A stretch of 64,000 nucleotides of DNA from Euleptes europaea (GCF_029931775.1 NC_079332.1:4773970-4837969), one strand, 5' to 3'; counted from the stretch's first letter, positions 11,298 through 22,800 are shown. Notes: generated by a model not told the origin, from the sequence alone. A program made the numbers and translations.

Positions 11298-11850
11298 CAA
11301 CCACAATGATTAGGGGACTAGAACAACTGTCCTATGGGGAGCGGTTAAGACGCTTAGGGCTGTTTAGCATGGAAAGAAGGCGGCTAAGGGGAGATATGAT
11401 AGAGGTCTATAAAATTACGCATGGTTTGGAGAGAGTGGACAGGGAGACGTTTTTCTCCCTCTCCCATAATACAAGAACACGAGGTCATCTGTTGAAGCTG
11501 GAGTGTGAGAGATTCAAAACAGATAAAAGGAAGTATTTTTTCACATAATGCATAGTTAAATTGTGGAACTCCCTGCCCCAGGATGTGGTGATGGCTGCCA
11601 GCTTGGAGGGCTTTAAGAGGGGAGTGGACATATTCATGGAGGAAAGGGGTATTCATGGCTATTAGCTATTCTCTCTAGTATCAGAGGAGCATGCCTATTA
11701 TTTTGGGTGCTGTGGAGCACAGGCAGGATGGTGCTGCTGCAGTCGTCTTGTTTGTGGCTTCCTAGAGGCACCTGGTTGGCCGCTGTGTGAACAGACTGCT
11801 GGACTTGATGGGCCTGGGTCTGATCCAGCAGGGCTTTTCTTATGTTCTTA
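11298..11850 (+). mobile_element. CR1-B LINE 3' fragment inserted in CR1-A
   Basis: The first ~250 bases translate to the carboxy end of a CR1-type reverse transcriptase: motif [19 protein letters not shown], then RGHLLKLECERFKTDKRKYFF and, after a stop, KLWNSLPQDVV. A noncoding 3' part follows and ends in CAGCAGGGCTTTTCTTATG and TTCTTATG. It is 5'-truncated and not functional. Confidence 0.85.
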
Positions 11851-11975
11851 TGGTTATAGAATCAGCATTGCTGACAGATGGCCATCTAGCCTCTGCTTAA
11901 AAACCTCCAGGGAAGGAGCACTCAGCACCTCCCGAGGAAGCCTGTTCCACTGAGGAACCACGCTGTTACAAGTCC
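11851..11975 (-). mobile_element. CR1-A LINE, second part of the split copy
   Basis: TATAGAATCAGCATTGCTGA through AAAACCTCCAGGGAAGGAGC continues exactly where the copy broke off at 11,297. Confidence 0.85.
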
Positions 11976-12186
11976 AATCAAATGTGGACTATTCACCATA
12001 CAGTTGAATGGTACGGCAGGCACACAATTTCAAATTATACGCTTTCAAACCGTCTGCCTTCCGTACCACAAAAGCTGTATGTTGAATAATCCACATTTAA
12101 TCCACACGTTGAATAATCCGCATCATTGGCTCTGTGACTGGTTCTATGTATTTACGTGTGTGTGTGTACACACACAGAAGCACCTT

Positions 12187-12470
12187 CAGCTACAGCCAGT
12201 GTGGTGTAGCGGGTAGAGTGTTGGACTAGGATCTGGGAGACCCAGATTCGACTCCCCGCACTGCCATGGAAAACTGCTGGATGACCTGGGTGATTTCTAT
12301 CCACCCTTTCCAAAAAGATGGGATCGTATATCCCCCCCAATAACCCTGTTGGTGAGGTTGATAGATAACTGCTGGGGCGAAGTCAGCCAGTGAGCATCAC
12401 GGGGGAGTAGAGATTTGAACTCAGGCCTCTGAGTCTTAAAATGGGAGTTTGCCACACCACCCTGGTTTGG
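12187..12470 (+). mobile_element. SINE-C head with a reverse SINE-C piece behind it
   Basis: AGTGTTGGACTAGGATCTGG, then GAGACCCAGATTCGACTCC, is the A/B-box region of a plus copy. From about 12,350 a reverse piece (GTGAGGTTGATAGATAACTG, ending with AAACTCCCATTTT-type complement) appears to be part of a second copy. Confidence 0.6.
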
Positions 12471-13019
12471 TTTGGTTTTCAGAACTGATGGGATTTTGCA
12501 GAATCGGGGCTGCTCTCTGACTCCCAAATGAACTGACGTCCCATATTTGTGCCCAGAAAACACAAAAATCTCTACTCCACATGTCCGAAACAAAGAGTGG
12601 CATCTTGCGCAAAGGTGTTTAATTGAGCAGCTGGGCGCATCGATCCCAGGGGAAAGTGCGCGCACGTGTCTGCCCGTGAACTGTAGCGCTCGCTAGACTA
12701 GCCTCGTCTCCTCATCTGAACTTGCCTCATCAAACTCGTGCCAAAGAGAGAGAAAGGAAAGATTGAATCCCGCTGCGTTAAAGCGATACTGCAAAAAACA
12801 TTGGCTGGTAGAGACGTAACCCGGAGGGGCGGAACTGTGTGCCGTCGCAAACCGGAGCCGGCTGCCAAAACAGCCTCTCCTGCATCCTTTCACAGATGAA
12901 AACACAGACCTGTAACACTTCCAGTTCCTGTGGCAAAGACAACTGCTTGACCCTCCCCGCAAGCTTAGCATTACACATTAAGCGAGACAGTTCTCCGCCT
13001 GCTGTGCTCCGTCTTCCTT

Positions 13020-13243
13020 TCCGCTGGTGGTGGTAGAAAGTGCCTTCAAGTCACAGCTGACTTATGGCGACCCTACAGGGTTTTCAAGGCAAGAGAGAGA
13101 TGTTCGGAGGGGGTTTGCCATTGCCTGCCTCTGCGTCGCGACCCTGGTATTCCATGGAGGTCACCTATCCAAATTCGAACCAGGGCTGACCCTGGTTAAC
13201 TTCCAGATCTGATGAGATTGGGCTAGTCTGGGCTATCCGTGTA
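13020..13243 (-). mobile_element. 5S-rRNA-derived SINE, full length
   Basis: In reverse it reads GATAGCCCAGACTAGCCCAA, TCTCATCAGATCTGGAAGTT, AACCAGGGTCAGCCCTGGTT and GGAATACCAGGGT. This covers most of 5S rRNA, including its 3' half, followed by the shared tail CATAAGTCAGCTGTGACTTG and a CCA repeat. Confidence 0.85.
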
Positions 13244-14340
13244 TCACTTTAGGGGGCTGGGGCTGGCCCCAGTTATAGGACGTAACAGAGCTAGGTGGGT
13301 CTCAGGTATATACCTGGAGTGTACAAGGGGGGTAAAGGAGAGGTTCTCTACAGTCGCCTAAACGAAAAGGGGGCTAACTGGTTTGCATGAAGATAGCCAC
13401 AGCTAGGGAACTACTTGCCCTCCCTCGGGTAATATTACCCAGTCTGACTTTCATTGATGCTTTACCGAGTGAGCATAATAATGTCAGTGTTCATCATCGG
13501 AGACTCGCCTCTGGTGTTTTTAACATAATGACTATGGCATTTCCTCTCTGCTCTGTCAAAGGTACAACCCGATACCACTTTATCGCATCTGGCACAACCC
13601 AAGCAAGAGGCCTTAAGATCATTGGGCTGAAATGTTCCCTCCCCCTTAAAACCAAAACACCTGCCCTGATTAAGAGGCCTGGAGCACTTGGAAGCCTGCA
13701 CTGTTTGGTGTCATTTTGGTTGGTCTTAATACGTGGCCGGTGTTTTGCTTTGGATTGACGCACGGCTGCCTGAAACTTCTGCAACGGAATGGGGTCTTTC
13801 AGACCACAAAGCCCGAGGAGAATGTACTTGCAGTGGGGGGGGGGGGGGCGACAACTTAGGCGTGTGTAACAGGGATGGAGAAAGCGAGATCTGGGGAAAC
13901 GCGTGTCCTTTCAAGGACAGAAGAAGCTGCAGCCGGGGTAGGGGGAGAACAGAGCAAGGGCCTATAAATACCTGCCGCAGATTTGGAGCCAGGAAGGAGG
14001 GGGCGGATAATCTTTTAGTCAATGAGAAGCGGTTAAACACAGCGATTTGAATCGGAGTGGGTGGAAGAAGGCAAGGCTCGCGAACGATGCAGGGCTCACC
14101 AATCTGGCGGCCAATTCCCGGAACGGGATACGGGACCAGGAACAGCGGCGCTCGCTTCACCCGCACAAAGTGGCCCTGGCAATTCCGTATCACCTCAACC
14201 CTGCCCCACTCCGTTACACGGAGATAATAACACTGACCTATATTACCAGAGGCTGTTGTAACACTCTCCGGGCTGAGCTGGCATCCCAGAATAAATCTGG
14301 TCTCAGCTGAACAATTTTAAAGCAAGGACAACTTAAGGAA
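13244..14340. other. No gene seen
   Basis: A mixed stretch without a supportable exon or recognised repeat. A moderately GC-rich part at 13,760-14,100 with a G run near 13,838 could be regulatory, but nothing specific shows. Confidence 0.35.
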
Positions 14341-14344
14341 AGGC

Positions 14345-14530
14345 AGCAGGGTGCCGTGGTTCGCACGTTGAAGCAGGACCTTGGAGACCCAGGTTTGAAT
14401 ACCCATCCTGCCAGGAAGCTTGTTGGGTGATCTTAGGCCTGTTGCTCCCTCTCTCAGCCTCTTCCGCCGCACAAGATTGTTGTAAGGATGGAAATGGGAA
14501 AGGAAGATCCTGGCATGCTGCATCTTACAG
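14345..14530 (+). mobile_element. Old SINE-C-like copy
   Basis: TGGTTCGCACGTTGAAGCAG and AGACCCAGGTTTGAATACCC keep the tRNA-like boxes. GCCTCTTCCGCCGCACAAGATTG-type sequence follows as the diverged body. Confidence 0.5.
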
Positions 14531-15086
14531 GAAGGGCGAGAGAAAAAATGCACTCGAGCGATGGATAGGATGGTATTGAATGTTAAAAAAAAAATCTCAC
14601 ACTAAGTGGAAGATGTTATACATTTTTAGGAAACAGTCTGGGAGGTGAAGCCATATTGAGCATTGCAGTTCCACTCCCGCCCAGAGAGAGGCAGTGGGAT
14701 GAGCACCAGATCAGCTGGTGGCTCATTTTGGGTCTGCCGCTAGGTTTAGCCTGTTTGTGCTTTTATTTTTTGTGGAGGCAAGACTTGACGCAACAGCGAA
14801 ACCATCAGGAGGAGTGGCCAAAGCCGGCGCTACCTTTTTTTTTAAAGGGGTGACATCATAGGGAGCTTGCGCAGGTGCAGCGGCCTAGACTGACGGATCC
14901 AGAGCAGAGAGATGGATGAGGCTTCTGTTTTGCATGCAGCGAGGGGAACGGTTCAGGAAGGTTCTCCTTCCCTGCCCCACCAGAAAATGGCATTTGTTGC
15001 TCTGTATCCCCCCACCATTCTCTGTTCTGCAAGATTTTTCATTAATATATGAAGCTTACTGAAGCCTGCTAGGTGGGAGGTGTTGC

Positions 15087-15284
15087 TAGTAGGGTTGCCA
15101 TCTCTGGGTTGGGAAATACCTGGAAATTTGGGGGGTGGAGCCTGAGGCGGGCGGGGTTTGGGGAGGGACTCCAATGCCAGAGTCCAATTGCCATTTTCTC
15201 CGGGTGAACTGATCTCTTATCGGCTGGAGATCAGTTGTAATAGTGGGAGATCTCCAGCTAGTACCTGGAGGTTGGCAACCCTAG
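15087..15284 (+). mobile_element. MITE-1, full length
   Basis: It begins TAGGGTTGCCATCTCTGGG and ends GGAGGTTGGCAACCCTA, inverted relative to each other. The body carries GGGTGGAGCCTGAGGCGGG and TCGGCTGGAGATCAGTTGTA. No coding capacity. It lies about 620 bp before the first coding exon of SBK1. Confidence 0.8.
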
Positions 15285-15900
15285 TTGTTAATGTCATTTC
15301 AGATTTTAGATTTCATTGTGGGTAGACGTGGGATTTTTTTTTTTTGAGGGGGGGAGTTTCAACAAGATTAAAAGGGCTCATAAATATATGCTTGATGTTA
15401 CTGAAAAAAGAAACCCATAAAGCAATGCATTGGTTGTACTTACTTTTGAGTTTTCTAACACATGGGAAACATTTTTAGCACCAATCTAAACATGCCCTTT
15501 AAAAATACATTTTCACTACCTGTTAAAATTCTAATAACAAAGCCAGGAGCCCTGTTCCAAGTAGAACAAGGGAGCATGCCTGAAGGGTTAAACCCCCATC
15601 TCCCTTTCCTGCATGGAACCGAGGCAAACCGAGGCTGCATGAACAAGCAATTTTATCATACGGACGGAATGAGAACCATGAAAGCGGGGTATACGATTCT
15701 GAGTTTTCTGGGTCCAAAAGAGGAGCCGTTTCAACAGGCTAGCTCTATTTGACATAGTGTTGTGAAATTGAAATCAACAACCTCCGATTTTGAAATCTGA
15801 AACACAGACTGCCTTTGCGGTTTTTGACTTTGCTTCCTCGCTCTGCTTGGACTTGCCCCGGAGGCGGGTGAGCCTAACAGTCCCTCTTTCTCTTTTCCAG

Positions 15901-16103
15901 AGTGACAATGAGTGCAGGCTCCATTGAACAGGAGCCGTCACGCAAGCTGGCCTGCTGCGGGGTGCCCCTCATCACGGAGGACATGCAGTCGCTGGCCATC
16001 CGCACGCTCTCCGGCACGGACATCAACAAACACTACGACCTCATCCGCGAGCTGGGAAAGGGGACCTACGGCAAGGTGGACCTCGTCTCCCACAAGAGCA
16101 CAG
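15901..16103 (+). CDS. SBK1: SBK1 coding exon 1 (7-base 5' UTR, then start)
   Basis: The acceptor is a strong pyrimidine tract ending TCTCTTTTCCAG at 15,900. The ATG at 15,908 opens [18 protein letters not shown], matching the family start. An in-frame upstream GTG at 15,902 is ignored. The exon ends in phase 1 at AGCACAG|GTGAGC. It encodes the N-terminal leader and the glycine loop. Confidence 0.95.
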
Positions 16104-17727
16104 GTGAGCTCGGTGGCGCCCCTTCCTGGCGGTTTTGAAGCGGGAGGATCATAGAATCATAGAATTGGAAGGGACCACCAGGGTCATCTAGTCCAACCCA
16201 CTGCACAATGCAGGAAATTCTGAACTACCTCCCCCTCCCACACCCCCAGTGATCCCTACTCCATGCCCAGAAGATGGCCAAGGTGCCCTCACTCTCATAA
16301 TCTGTCTAAGGTCACAGAATCAGCATTGCTGACAGATGGCCATCTAGCCTCTGCTTAAAAACCTCCAGGGAAGGAGAGCTCACCACCTCCCAAAGAAGCC
16401 TGTTCCACTGAAGAACCACTCTGACTTGTTAGAAAATTGTTCCTAATGTCTAGGCGGAAACTCTTTTGATTTAATTTCAACCTGTTGGATCTGGTCCGAC
16501 CTTCTGGGGCAACAGAAAACATCTTGGCACCATCCTCCTCTATATGATACCCCTTCAAGTACTTGAAGATGGCTATCATATCCCCTCTCAGTCTTCTCAT
16601 TTAAATCCCTGCTCCTCTGTAGGCGGACCAAAACCTAAGGCTGGTGGAGCAGGGCCTGGTGATGTCACGTTTTCCAGCATGGTGGTGTTTCCACCCAACG
16701 CTAGAAAATGTACATAAGAAGAGCCGAATAGGACCAGTGGTCTGTCTAGTTTAGTGTCCTGTGTCAGGGTGGCCAATCAGATTCCCCTACAGATTCCCCT
16801 ACAGGTTGAAGGAGCTGGGTATGTTTAGCCTGAAGAGGAGAAGACTGAGAAGGGATACGATAACCATGTTCAAGTACTTGAGGGGCTGTCATATTGAGGA
16901 TGGTGCTGAGTTGTTTTCTGTTGTCCCAGAAGGTCGGACTAGAACCAACGGGTTTAAATTAAATCAAAAGTTTTTCCGTCTAGACATTAGGAAGAATTTC
17001 CTGACAGTTAGAGCGGTTCCTTGGTGGAACAGGCTTCCTCGGGAGGTGGTAAATGCTCCTTCCCTGGAGGTTTTTAAGCAGAAGCTAGATGGCCATCTGT
17101 CAGCAATGCTGATTCTATGACCTTAGGCAGATCATGAGAGGGAGGGCATCTTGGCCATCTTCTGGGCATGGAGTGGGGGGGATCACTGGAGGTGTGAGGT
17201 AGTTGTGAATTTCCTGTGTTGTGCAGGGGGTTGGACTAGATGACCCTGGTGGTCCCTTCCAACTCTATGATTCTATGATTCTATTAACTATGCACTAACG
17301 TAAGACTTAGGGTGAACCACAAAATATCAATGGGCAGTGGTTCTGGCCCGACCTTCTGGGGCAACAGAAAACAACTCGGCACCATCCCAACCCTCTACCA
17401 CTAGCCCCCCCCCGAAGTCGACTTACTCCCATGATCGTCACCCCTGAGGGTGTCTCTGCGTAACGTGGGGTGCGATCCCACAGAAGAAGCAGAAGGTGTC
17501 TGGAGAGACGCAGCATCCTACCCTATCAAGTGGGTACCGGGCAAATTTAGTTGGGGAGGGGATTCCAGAGCTGGGGTACCCCACAAGAAAGATCTAGAGA
17601 AGGGACTCTGAAGGTGACCTTAACAGATGAGAAGGTTCAATTGGGAAAGTTTCTCAGAATGGTAGTGCTGGTTTCAACTGTATATTCTGACTTGATGTAA
17701 ATCCGACAATATCTTTTTCAACTGACC

Positions 17728-17762
<35 letters not shown>

Positions 17763-19828
17763 AAGTGCCGTCAAGTCGCTTCCGATGCATGGCGACCCTA
17801 TGAATCAATGTCCTCCAAAATGTCCTATCTTTGACAGCCTTGCTCAGGTCTTGCAAAATGAGGGCTGTGGCTTCCTTTATTGAGTCCATCCATCTCTTGT
17901 TGGGTCTTCCTCTTTTCCTGCTGCCCTCAACTTTTCCTAGCATGACTGTCTTTTCTAGTGACTCTTGTCTTCTCATAATGTGATCAAAATACGACAGCCT
18001 CAGTTTAGTCATTTTAGCTTCTAGGGTCAGTTCAAGCTTCTAGGGTCAACTGACCACTATGGTATGGGTTTGGCCACCAAAATCAAAAGAGTGCCTGAAG
18101 AGACATTTCAACTTTTTTTCAAAAATCCCTGTTTTGGTCGCCGAAACATTCCTTCAGGGCTGACTTCTGTAGACACTCTCTTTGAGAGCCAGCGTGGTGT
18201 AGTGGTTAAGAGCTTGGAGCGGCGGAGTCTGATCTGGAGAACCGGGTTTGATTCCCCACTCCTCCACATGAGCGGCGGACTCTACTCTGGTGAACTGGGT
18301 TTGTTTCCCCACTCCTACACATGAAGCCAGCTGGGTGACCTTGGGCCAGTCACAGCTCTCTCAGCCCCACCTACCTCACATGGTCTCTGTTGTGGGGAGG
18401 GGAAGGTGATTGTAAGCCAGTTCGAGTCTCCCTTAAGTGGTAGAGAAAGTTGGCGTATAAAAACCAACTCTTCTTCGTCTTCCTTCTAAGACTCTGAGGT
18501 GACTTTCTCAGCGTTCTCCTTTCCTCCCCCAACTGCAGGCACCAAGATGGCGCTGAAGTTTGTCAACAAGAACAAGACCAAGCTGAAGAACTTCCTGAGG
18601 GAGTTCAGCATCACCAACACACTCTCCTCCAGCCCTTTCATCATCAAAGTCTTCGACGTGGTCTTTGAGACTGAGGACTGCTATGTCTTCGCTCAGGAAT
18701 ATGCGCCTGGTGGAGACCTTTTCGATATCATTCCGCCCCAGGTAACCAGGTTGCCAGTTTGGTTTCTGGGGGCTGTTGAAGGCCCTCCTGGAGATTTTGG
18801 TGGAGGAGCCTCGGGAGGGTGGGGTTTGAGGAAGGAATCCAGTGGGTTACAATCCCATAGAGTCCGCCCTCCGAAGCAAGGAGGGAGTTCCAAAGTCTGG
18901 GCGTCACTACTGAAAAGGACCTGCCTGCCTCTGATGCCCACCCACCTGGTCAGTGAAAGCAGGGTCATTCAGAGAAAGGTCTCCGATGAAGGTTGCGGTT
19001 GCTGATCTCAAGCTCATGATATCTCTCTTGTTTCTGCAGGTCGGGCTTCCTGAAGACATGGTGAAGCGTTGCGTCCAACAGCTGGGCTTGGCACTCGATT
19101 ACATGCACAGTAAAAACTTGGTCCACAGGGATATCAAGCCAGAAAACGTGCTCCTCTTTGACCACGACTGCCGGCGTGTCAAACTGGCAGACTTTGGCAT
19201 GACGCGTAAAGTGGGGTGCCGGGTGAAGCGCATCAGCGGGACCATCCCGTACACGGCGCCCGAGGTGTGCCAGGCAGGCCGGGCCGAGGGTTTCACTGTG
19301 GACACCAGCATCGACGTGTGGGCTTTCGGGGTGCTCATCTTCTGCGTGCTGACGGGCAACTTTCCCTGGGAAGCGGCCTCGGCTTCGGACACGTTCTTCG
19401 AGGAGTTTGTGAGGTGGCAAAAGGGGCGCCTGGCGGGCTTGCCCTCCCAGTGGCGCCGCTTCACGGACAATGCACTACGCATGTTCCAGCGCCTGCTGGC
19501 CCTTGACCCTGAGAAACGTTGCCCCGTGAAGGAGGTCTTCTTCTTCATTAAGTACGATCTGATGTCGGAGGTGCGCCGCCGCCCTTCGTACCGCTCCCGC
19601 AAGCACACCGGAGACAAGCTCTCTGCCGGCCCACACCGCCACGAGACAACCAGCGCTTGCACCCCGACGCCGCTCAAGAGGACCATCCTGACTGAAGGCA
19701 GCATCTCCCGCTTGTCTGGCTCAGAGTCTGGCCTGCCTTCCCCAGGGGGCGGAAACAGAACTGACGGGCGTCAAGACAAAGGGAAAGGCCAAATGGTGCT
19801 TGCCACGGCCATCGAGATTTGCGTCTGA
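15908..19828 (+). CDS. SBK1: SBK1, SH3-domain-binding kinase 1 (three coding exons, complete)
   Basis: The spliced CDS is 15,908-16,103, 18,539-18,741 and 19,040-19,828, 1,188 bases, 395 residues plus stop. This is a little shorter than human SBK1 (about 424 as I recall). All kinase landmarks are present: glycine loop GKGTYGKV near residues 50-57, ATP lysine in MALKFVNK at residue 72, HRDIKPEN at 162-169, DFG at 184-186, and APE at 206-208. The C-terminus [14 protein letters not shown] is nearly the human SBK1 ending, which separates it from SBK2 and SBK3. The tail after the kinase domain is Ser/Pro/Arg-rich, and the shortening against human lies there. The family is a poorly characterised Ser/Thr kinase group related to NKF1 kinases, first cloned from brain. 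Introns 1 and 2 between coding exons hold CR1, SINE-B and MITE-1 copies. No disabling change is seen. Confidence 0.96.
16148..16615 (-). mobile_element. CR1-A LINE 3' fragment in SBK1 intron
   Basis: Reverse copy starting ATCATAGAATCATAGAATTG, with ACAATGCAGGAAATTC, CAGCATTGCTGACAGATGG and ATCATATCCCCTCTCAG. It begins only about 45 bases after the SBK1 exon 1 donor. Confidence 0.9.
16780..17284 (+). mobile_element. CR1-A LINE 3' fragment in SBK1 intron, opposite orientation
   Basis: It translates in part to the end of a CR1 reverse transcriptase: [20 protein letters not shown], then [11 protein letters not shown] and [10 protein letters not shown]. It ends in ATTCTATG repeats (TCTATGATTCTATGATTCTA), the CR1 3' signature. 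With the copy at 16,148 it forms an inverted pair about 170 bases apart. Confidence 0.9.
17732..17760 (+). repeat. (TG)n at the tail of a LINE fragment
   Basis: A pure TG run. In the orientation of the adjoining LINE it is its (CA)n tail. Confidence 0.85.
17761..18035 (-). mobile_element. Non-CR1 LINE, 3' end of ORF plus tail
   Basis: Read in reverse it encodes [19 protein letters not shown], then [20 protein letters not shown] and, further on, [13 protein letters not shown], the typical carboxy end of an RTE- or R4/Dong-like non-LTR element. The tail, reverse of AAAGTGCCGTCAAGTCGCTT then CCGATGCATGGCGACCCTA, matches the tail of the 5S SINEs at 9,410 and 13,020. Confidence 0.75.
18188..18480 (+). 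mobile_element. SINE-B, full length, in SBK1 intron
   Basis: It opens GAGCCAGCGTGGTGTAGTGG and ends TATAAAAACCAACTCTTCTTC. It stops about 60 bases before the acceptor of SBK1 coding exon 2. Confidence 0.9.
18539..18741 (+). CDS. SBK1: SBK1 coding exon 2
   Basis: The acceptor is CCCCAACTGCAG at 18,538. The first two bases complete a glycine codon begun in exon 1, giving [13 protein letters not shown]. The exon encodes the ATP-binding lysine and the first helices and strands ([18 protein letters not shown]). It ends in phase 0 at CCCCAG|GTAACC. Confidence 0.95.
18748..18885 (+). mobile_element. MITE-1 fragment adjoining the SBK1 exon 2 donor
   Basis: GGTTGCCAGTTTGG, TCCTGGAGATTTTGGTGG, GGAGGGTGGGGTTTGAGG and CATAGAGTCCGCCCTCC follow the MITE-1 body in order. 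The element starts about 6 bases inside the intron. Its right end is replaced by another dispersed repeat (AGTTCCAAAGTCTGGGCG) that is also seen near 31,510 and 38,570. Confidence 0.75.
19040..19828 (+). CDS. SBK1: SBK1 coding exon 3 (last)
   Basis: The acceptor is TTGTTTCTGCAG at 19,039 and the exon starts in phase 0 with [16 protein letters not shown]. It encodes the catalytic loop, activation segment, C-lobe and variable tail, 262 residues to the TGA at 19,826-19,828. Codon usage is GC-rich at third positions, unlike the surrounding intron. Confidence 0.96.
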   Translation, partial: VGLPEDMVKRCVQQLGLALDYMHSKNLVHRDIKPENVLLFDHDCRRVKLADFGMTRKVGCRVKRISGTIPYTAPEVCQAGRAEGFTVDTSIDVWAFGVLIFCVLTGNFPWEAASASDTFFEEFVRWQKGRLAGLPSQWRRFTDNALRMFQRLLALDPEKRCPVKEVFFFIKYDLMSEVRRRPSYRSRKHTGDKLSAGPHRHETTSACTPTPLKRTILTEGSISRLSGSESGLPSPGGGNRTDGRQDKGKGQMVLATAIEICV

Positions 19829-22800
19829 CGAGGGTGTGGCTGGCCCCTTAGGGGCCTCGCGGCCCTCAACGGAGATGTCAGTACTGCAGTGCCCTCCCCC
19901 TGCTTTGGGGCAGGATTCTTGCAGAAATCCTTTGATTCACAGGGGGGGCAAAAAGGGACCAGAATCCATGTCTTTCAAAGCAAAAAACAAACAAACAAAC
20001 AAAAAGTAAGAAAATTCTCATTTTACTCAATAATCCTAAGATGCAAAATGTATCAGTCGGTGGGATAAGGCCGTCGTGGGAGAAGGCTGTCCCTCTCACG
20101 GAGACTGAGAGCCAAGGAGCTGAGTTAAGGGACCTGATTGATTGGCAGCTGGTGAGAACACTACTTGGCACGAGGATGGACAACATTTTGGTGAACTCGC
20201 TCCGTCCTTTCCGAAGCCAGCGAGTTGGACTCTCTCTCTCTTTTTTGCTAGTGGGGGTAGTTTCTGTTTGGAGGGGTGGGGGCCTGTTGCCAAGAAGTAA
20301 TAATAATTGATAATGCTGAGTGGCAGGGGGAGGGTGGGAAGGGACCACTGGCTTGGCAGGGAGCTCCTTTTCAGGGTCGCCAGGCCCAGAGATATAAACG
20401 GGGCAGATGCCGAGCAAAGAGGCCACGGCGTTCACGGCACACAGACCCTGCGGTCGGCCGAGTCTTACAGCGACCCCTTGCTCAGCGCGACCCATGTTTA
20501 TCTCCTGGCTCTGGGAGCACGCGGACGCACAAAGGCTGCGGCGTGACGGAAGGGAACTCCCTGCAGACGAGATAGGCCCTTGACCCTGGTGCGCCGGGGG
20601 AGGCCTCAAGGCAGAGTCTGGGAAGCGGGTCTCCCCAACGGACGGACGTCCCTTTACGGGTTCGTTGTCCTAACTTTGAGGAGGTTTCTGGGGCATCCCA
20701 GAGGGTTCAGAAAGCCCAACTAGCTCAGCTGAGGTGCTAGGCCTGAACTAACCCATGGCGGTATCTTTTCCCGAGGCAGTGGTGGGGAGCGGTCTTTATT
20801 TTTTCCTGACTGGCGCTTCCCCAGTGTGACTGAGGTATAGAGACGGGACAATCTGAGCAACACTGGGATATTGTAGTTCTGCCAGGGAAGCAATTGGTGC
20901 CACTGATGTAGCAAGTGTCTCCCGTGTCACGTGTGTGTGTGTGTTTACGTGGTGGTTTGTCAGGTCAACTGTGGTTGTTTGCCATGTTGCTGTCACCCCC
21001 TCAGGAAAGAGGCGTTTCCTTTTGCTCCCAAGGGCCTACCCATCGGGCTGGGCGCTCAGGCCTACAACGGAGAGGGCCAAGGTGGAAGCCGTTCGGACTG
21101 GGGCCATTATCCACCCCTAATGTGCGAGCGAGGGTGGGACACTCGGCGGGAATAAAGGGTTATTCCCCTTCCCCGGTGGGAATCCTCACGTGAGGCTGAG
21201 CCGCCCCGCTTGGGCAGAGTAGGATGCTGAAAAAGCGTAGCCCTCCGCATAAGCAGCCCAGGAGGGCGAAGGGAGAACCACACTCTGCCCAACGGACACC
21301 CTTAACTGTATGACACCAAGGGCTCAATTCATACAACCCTTCTATCTGGGCTGACTTTTTAAAATCAGCTTGGGAATTACGGTATACCCATGGCGGTGTT
21401 TCTTAAGGGAGGGAGGGGGAAAGGGAGAGGTTTGTTTCAGCATTTCTAAAACTTTTTTTTTTTTAAAAACTACGAACTATCTGATATGGCTGGAATGCAC
21501 ACTCCTTGCGCCTCTAAGAGAACAGTTATTGCCCACGGTGGGATTTTCTGATAGACACATTGACTGTGGGTACGCCACCGAGGAAGAAATGTCAGCCCGG
21601 ATTTAAAAAAAGAAAACAAGTCTGGCCGTCGGCCATGTGTTCTGTCCCTGAGGCAAGGAGCAGGGTGTGCTCTGAGGTCTGCTTTTAATTAAACCAGGGC
21701 TTAGGAGATCTGGAGTGAGGGGCTTCCCCCCAGCCACAAAAGGGGTCTCCTACCAATGAGATGCCCTCCTTTACCAAGGGCTTAGACCAATACGGACCTC
21801 CGCCATTGACTTGATCCACATTGACCTGTGTTTGTGAGGGATTTGACTCATTGGCTGTTGCCTCAGAGAGAACTCTTTAAAAAAATGGGTTGACCACTGC
21901 GGCGGTTCTCTGTGAGGAACGTTGGCAGTGTCGGGGGGGCCCCCCCCCATATCTCACATCATCTTCCGGTCTTTTCTACCCGAGGCAGGGAGAGCGTAGA
22001 ATTGGACAGAGGAAGCCAACTCGGTCCTTGATATCCCCTAAGAGATACCTCTGCCCCTCCACCAAACAGACCGTGGGCACCCCCAGGTAGGGGGTTGGGG
22101 GCGGGATCGACCCCTTCTCCTCTCCCAGGCTCCATAGTTTCTGCTCAAAGGGCTATAAATGCTATTTCTGAAGCAACAGCAGTTTACAACAGACAAACGA
22201 AACAGAAACACACACACCCCGACACAAAACGGGCGCCTGCTACCCATCCTCTCCCCTTGCCCAACTCAAGGAGGGCACCACCCAGCAGGTGGTTTTTACC
22301 AGATTTATTGTGCGTGCTTGGGCGTGTTAAAAGCGAGGGCGGGTTTCCCCACACAGCCCGTGCCAACCGCCCGCGCACCCTCGCAGAATTCGTCAACCTG
22401 CATTGTCCGTACGCCCCAGATACAGGGCAGCCTAACGCGGGCGGGCGTAAACCTAACCATTGTACCATCCTCCGGGCAGGACAACGAGATGCAGAGGGTG
22501 GGGAGTGCGAGGAATGCCCCCTAACTGCCTTCTTTGCTGCCCTTTCAGGCAAGCTCTCCTTCTGAGAGGGCCCCCCCACTAAATATCATGACCTTCTTTG
22601 GCGCGACCTGATAGACCCACTGCTCATTTCCGTACCCGGCTTATCAATCTTGTATGTCTTGCCAGTCCACACTTGAGTCTTCTGGAGAGGACGCGACCGA
22701 CTCTTCCCCCTTCTCTCTTGGCATCGCCCCGCCATCTTGTGTGTGTATGGGGGGTGGGAGGGGTTGGGGTGGCAGCCAAGGCTAGAGTTTTTTTAGAAAC

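Noticed and set aside
11243-11548. Open frame resembling a protein ([19 protein letters not shown])
   Set aside because: It is the end of a CR1 reverse transcriptase in a truncated LINE, not a host gene.
17674-18012. 112-codon minus-strand frame with strong protein character
   Set aside because: It is the carboxy end of a LINE-encoded protein. Annotated as a mobile element.
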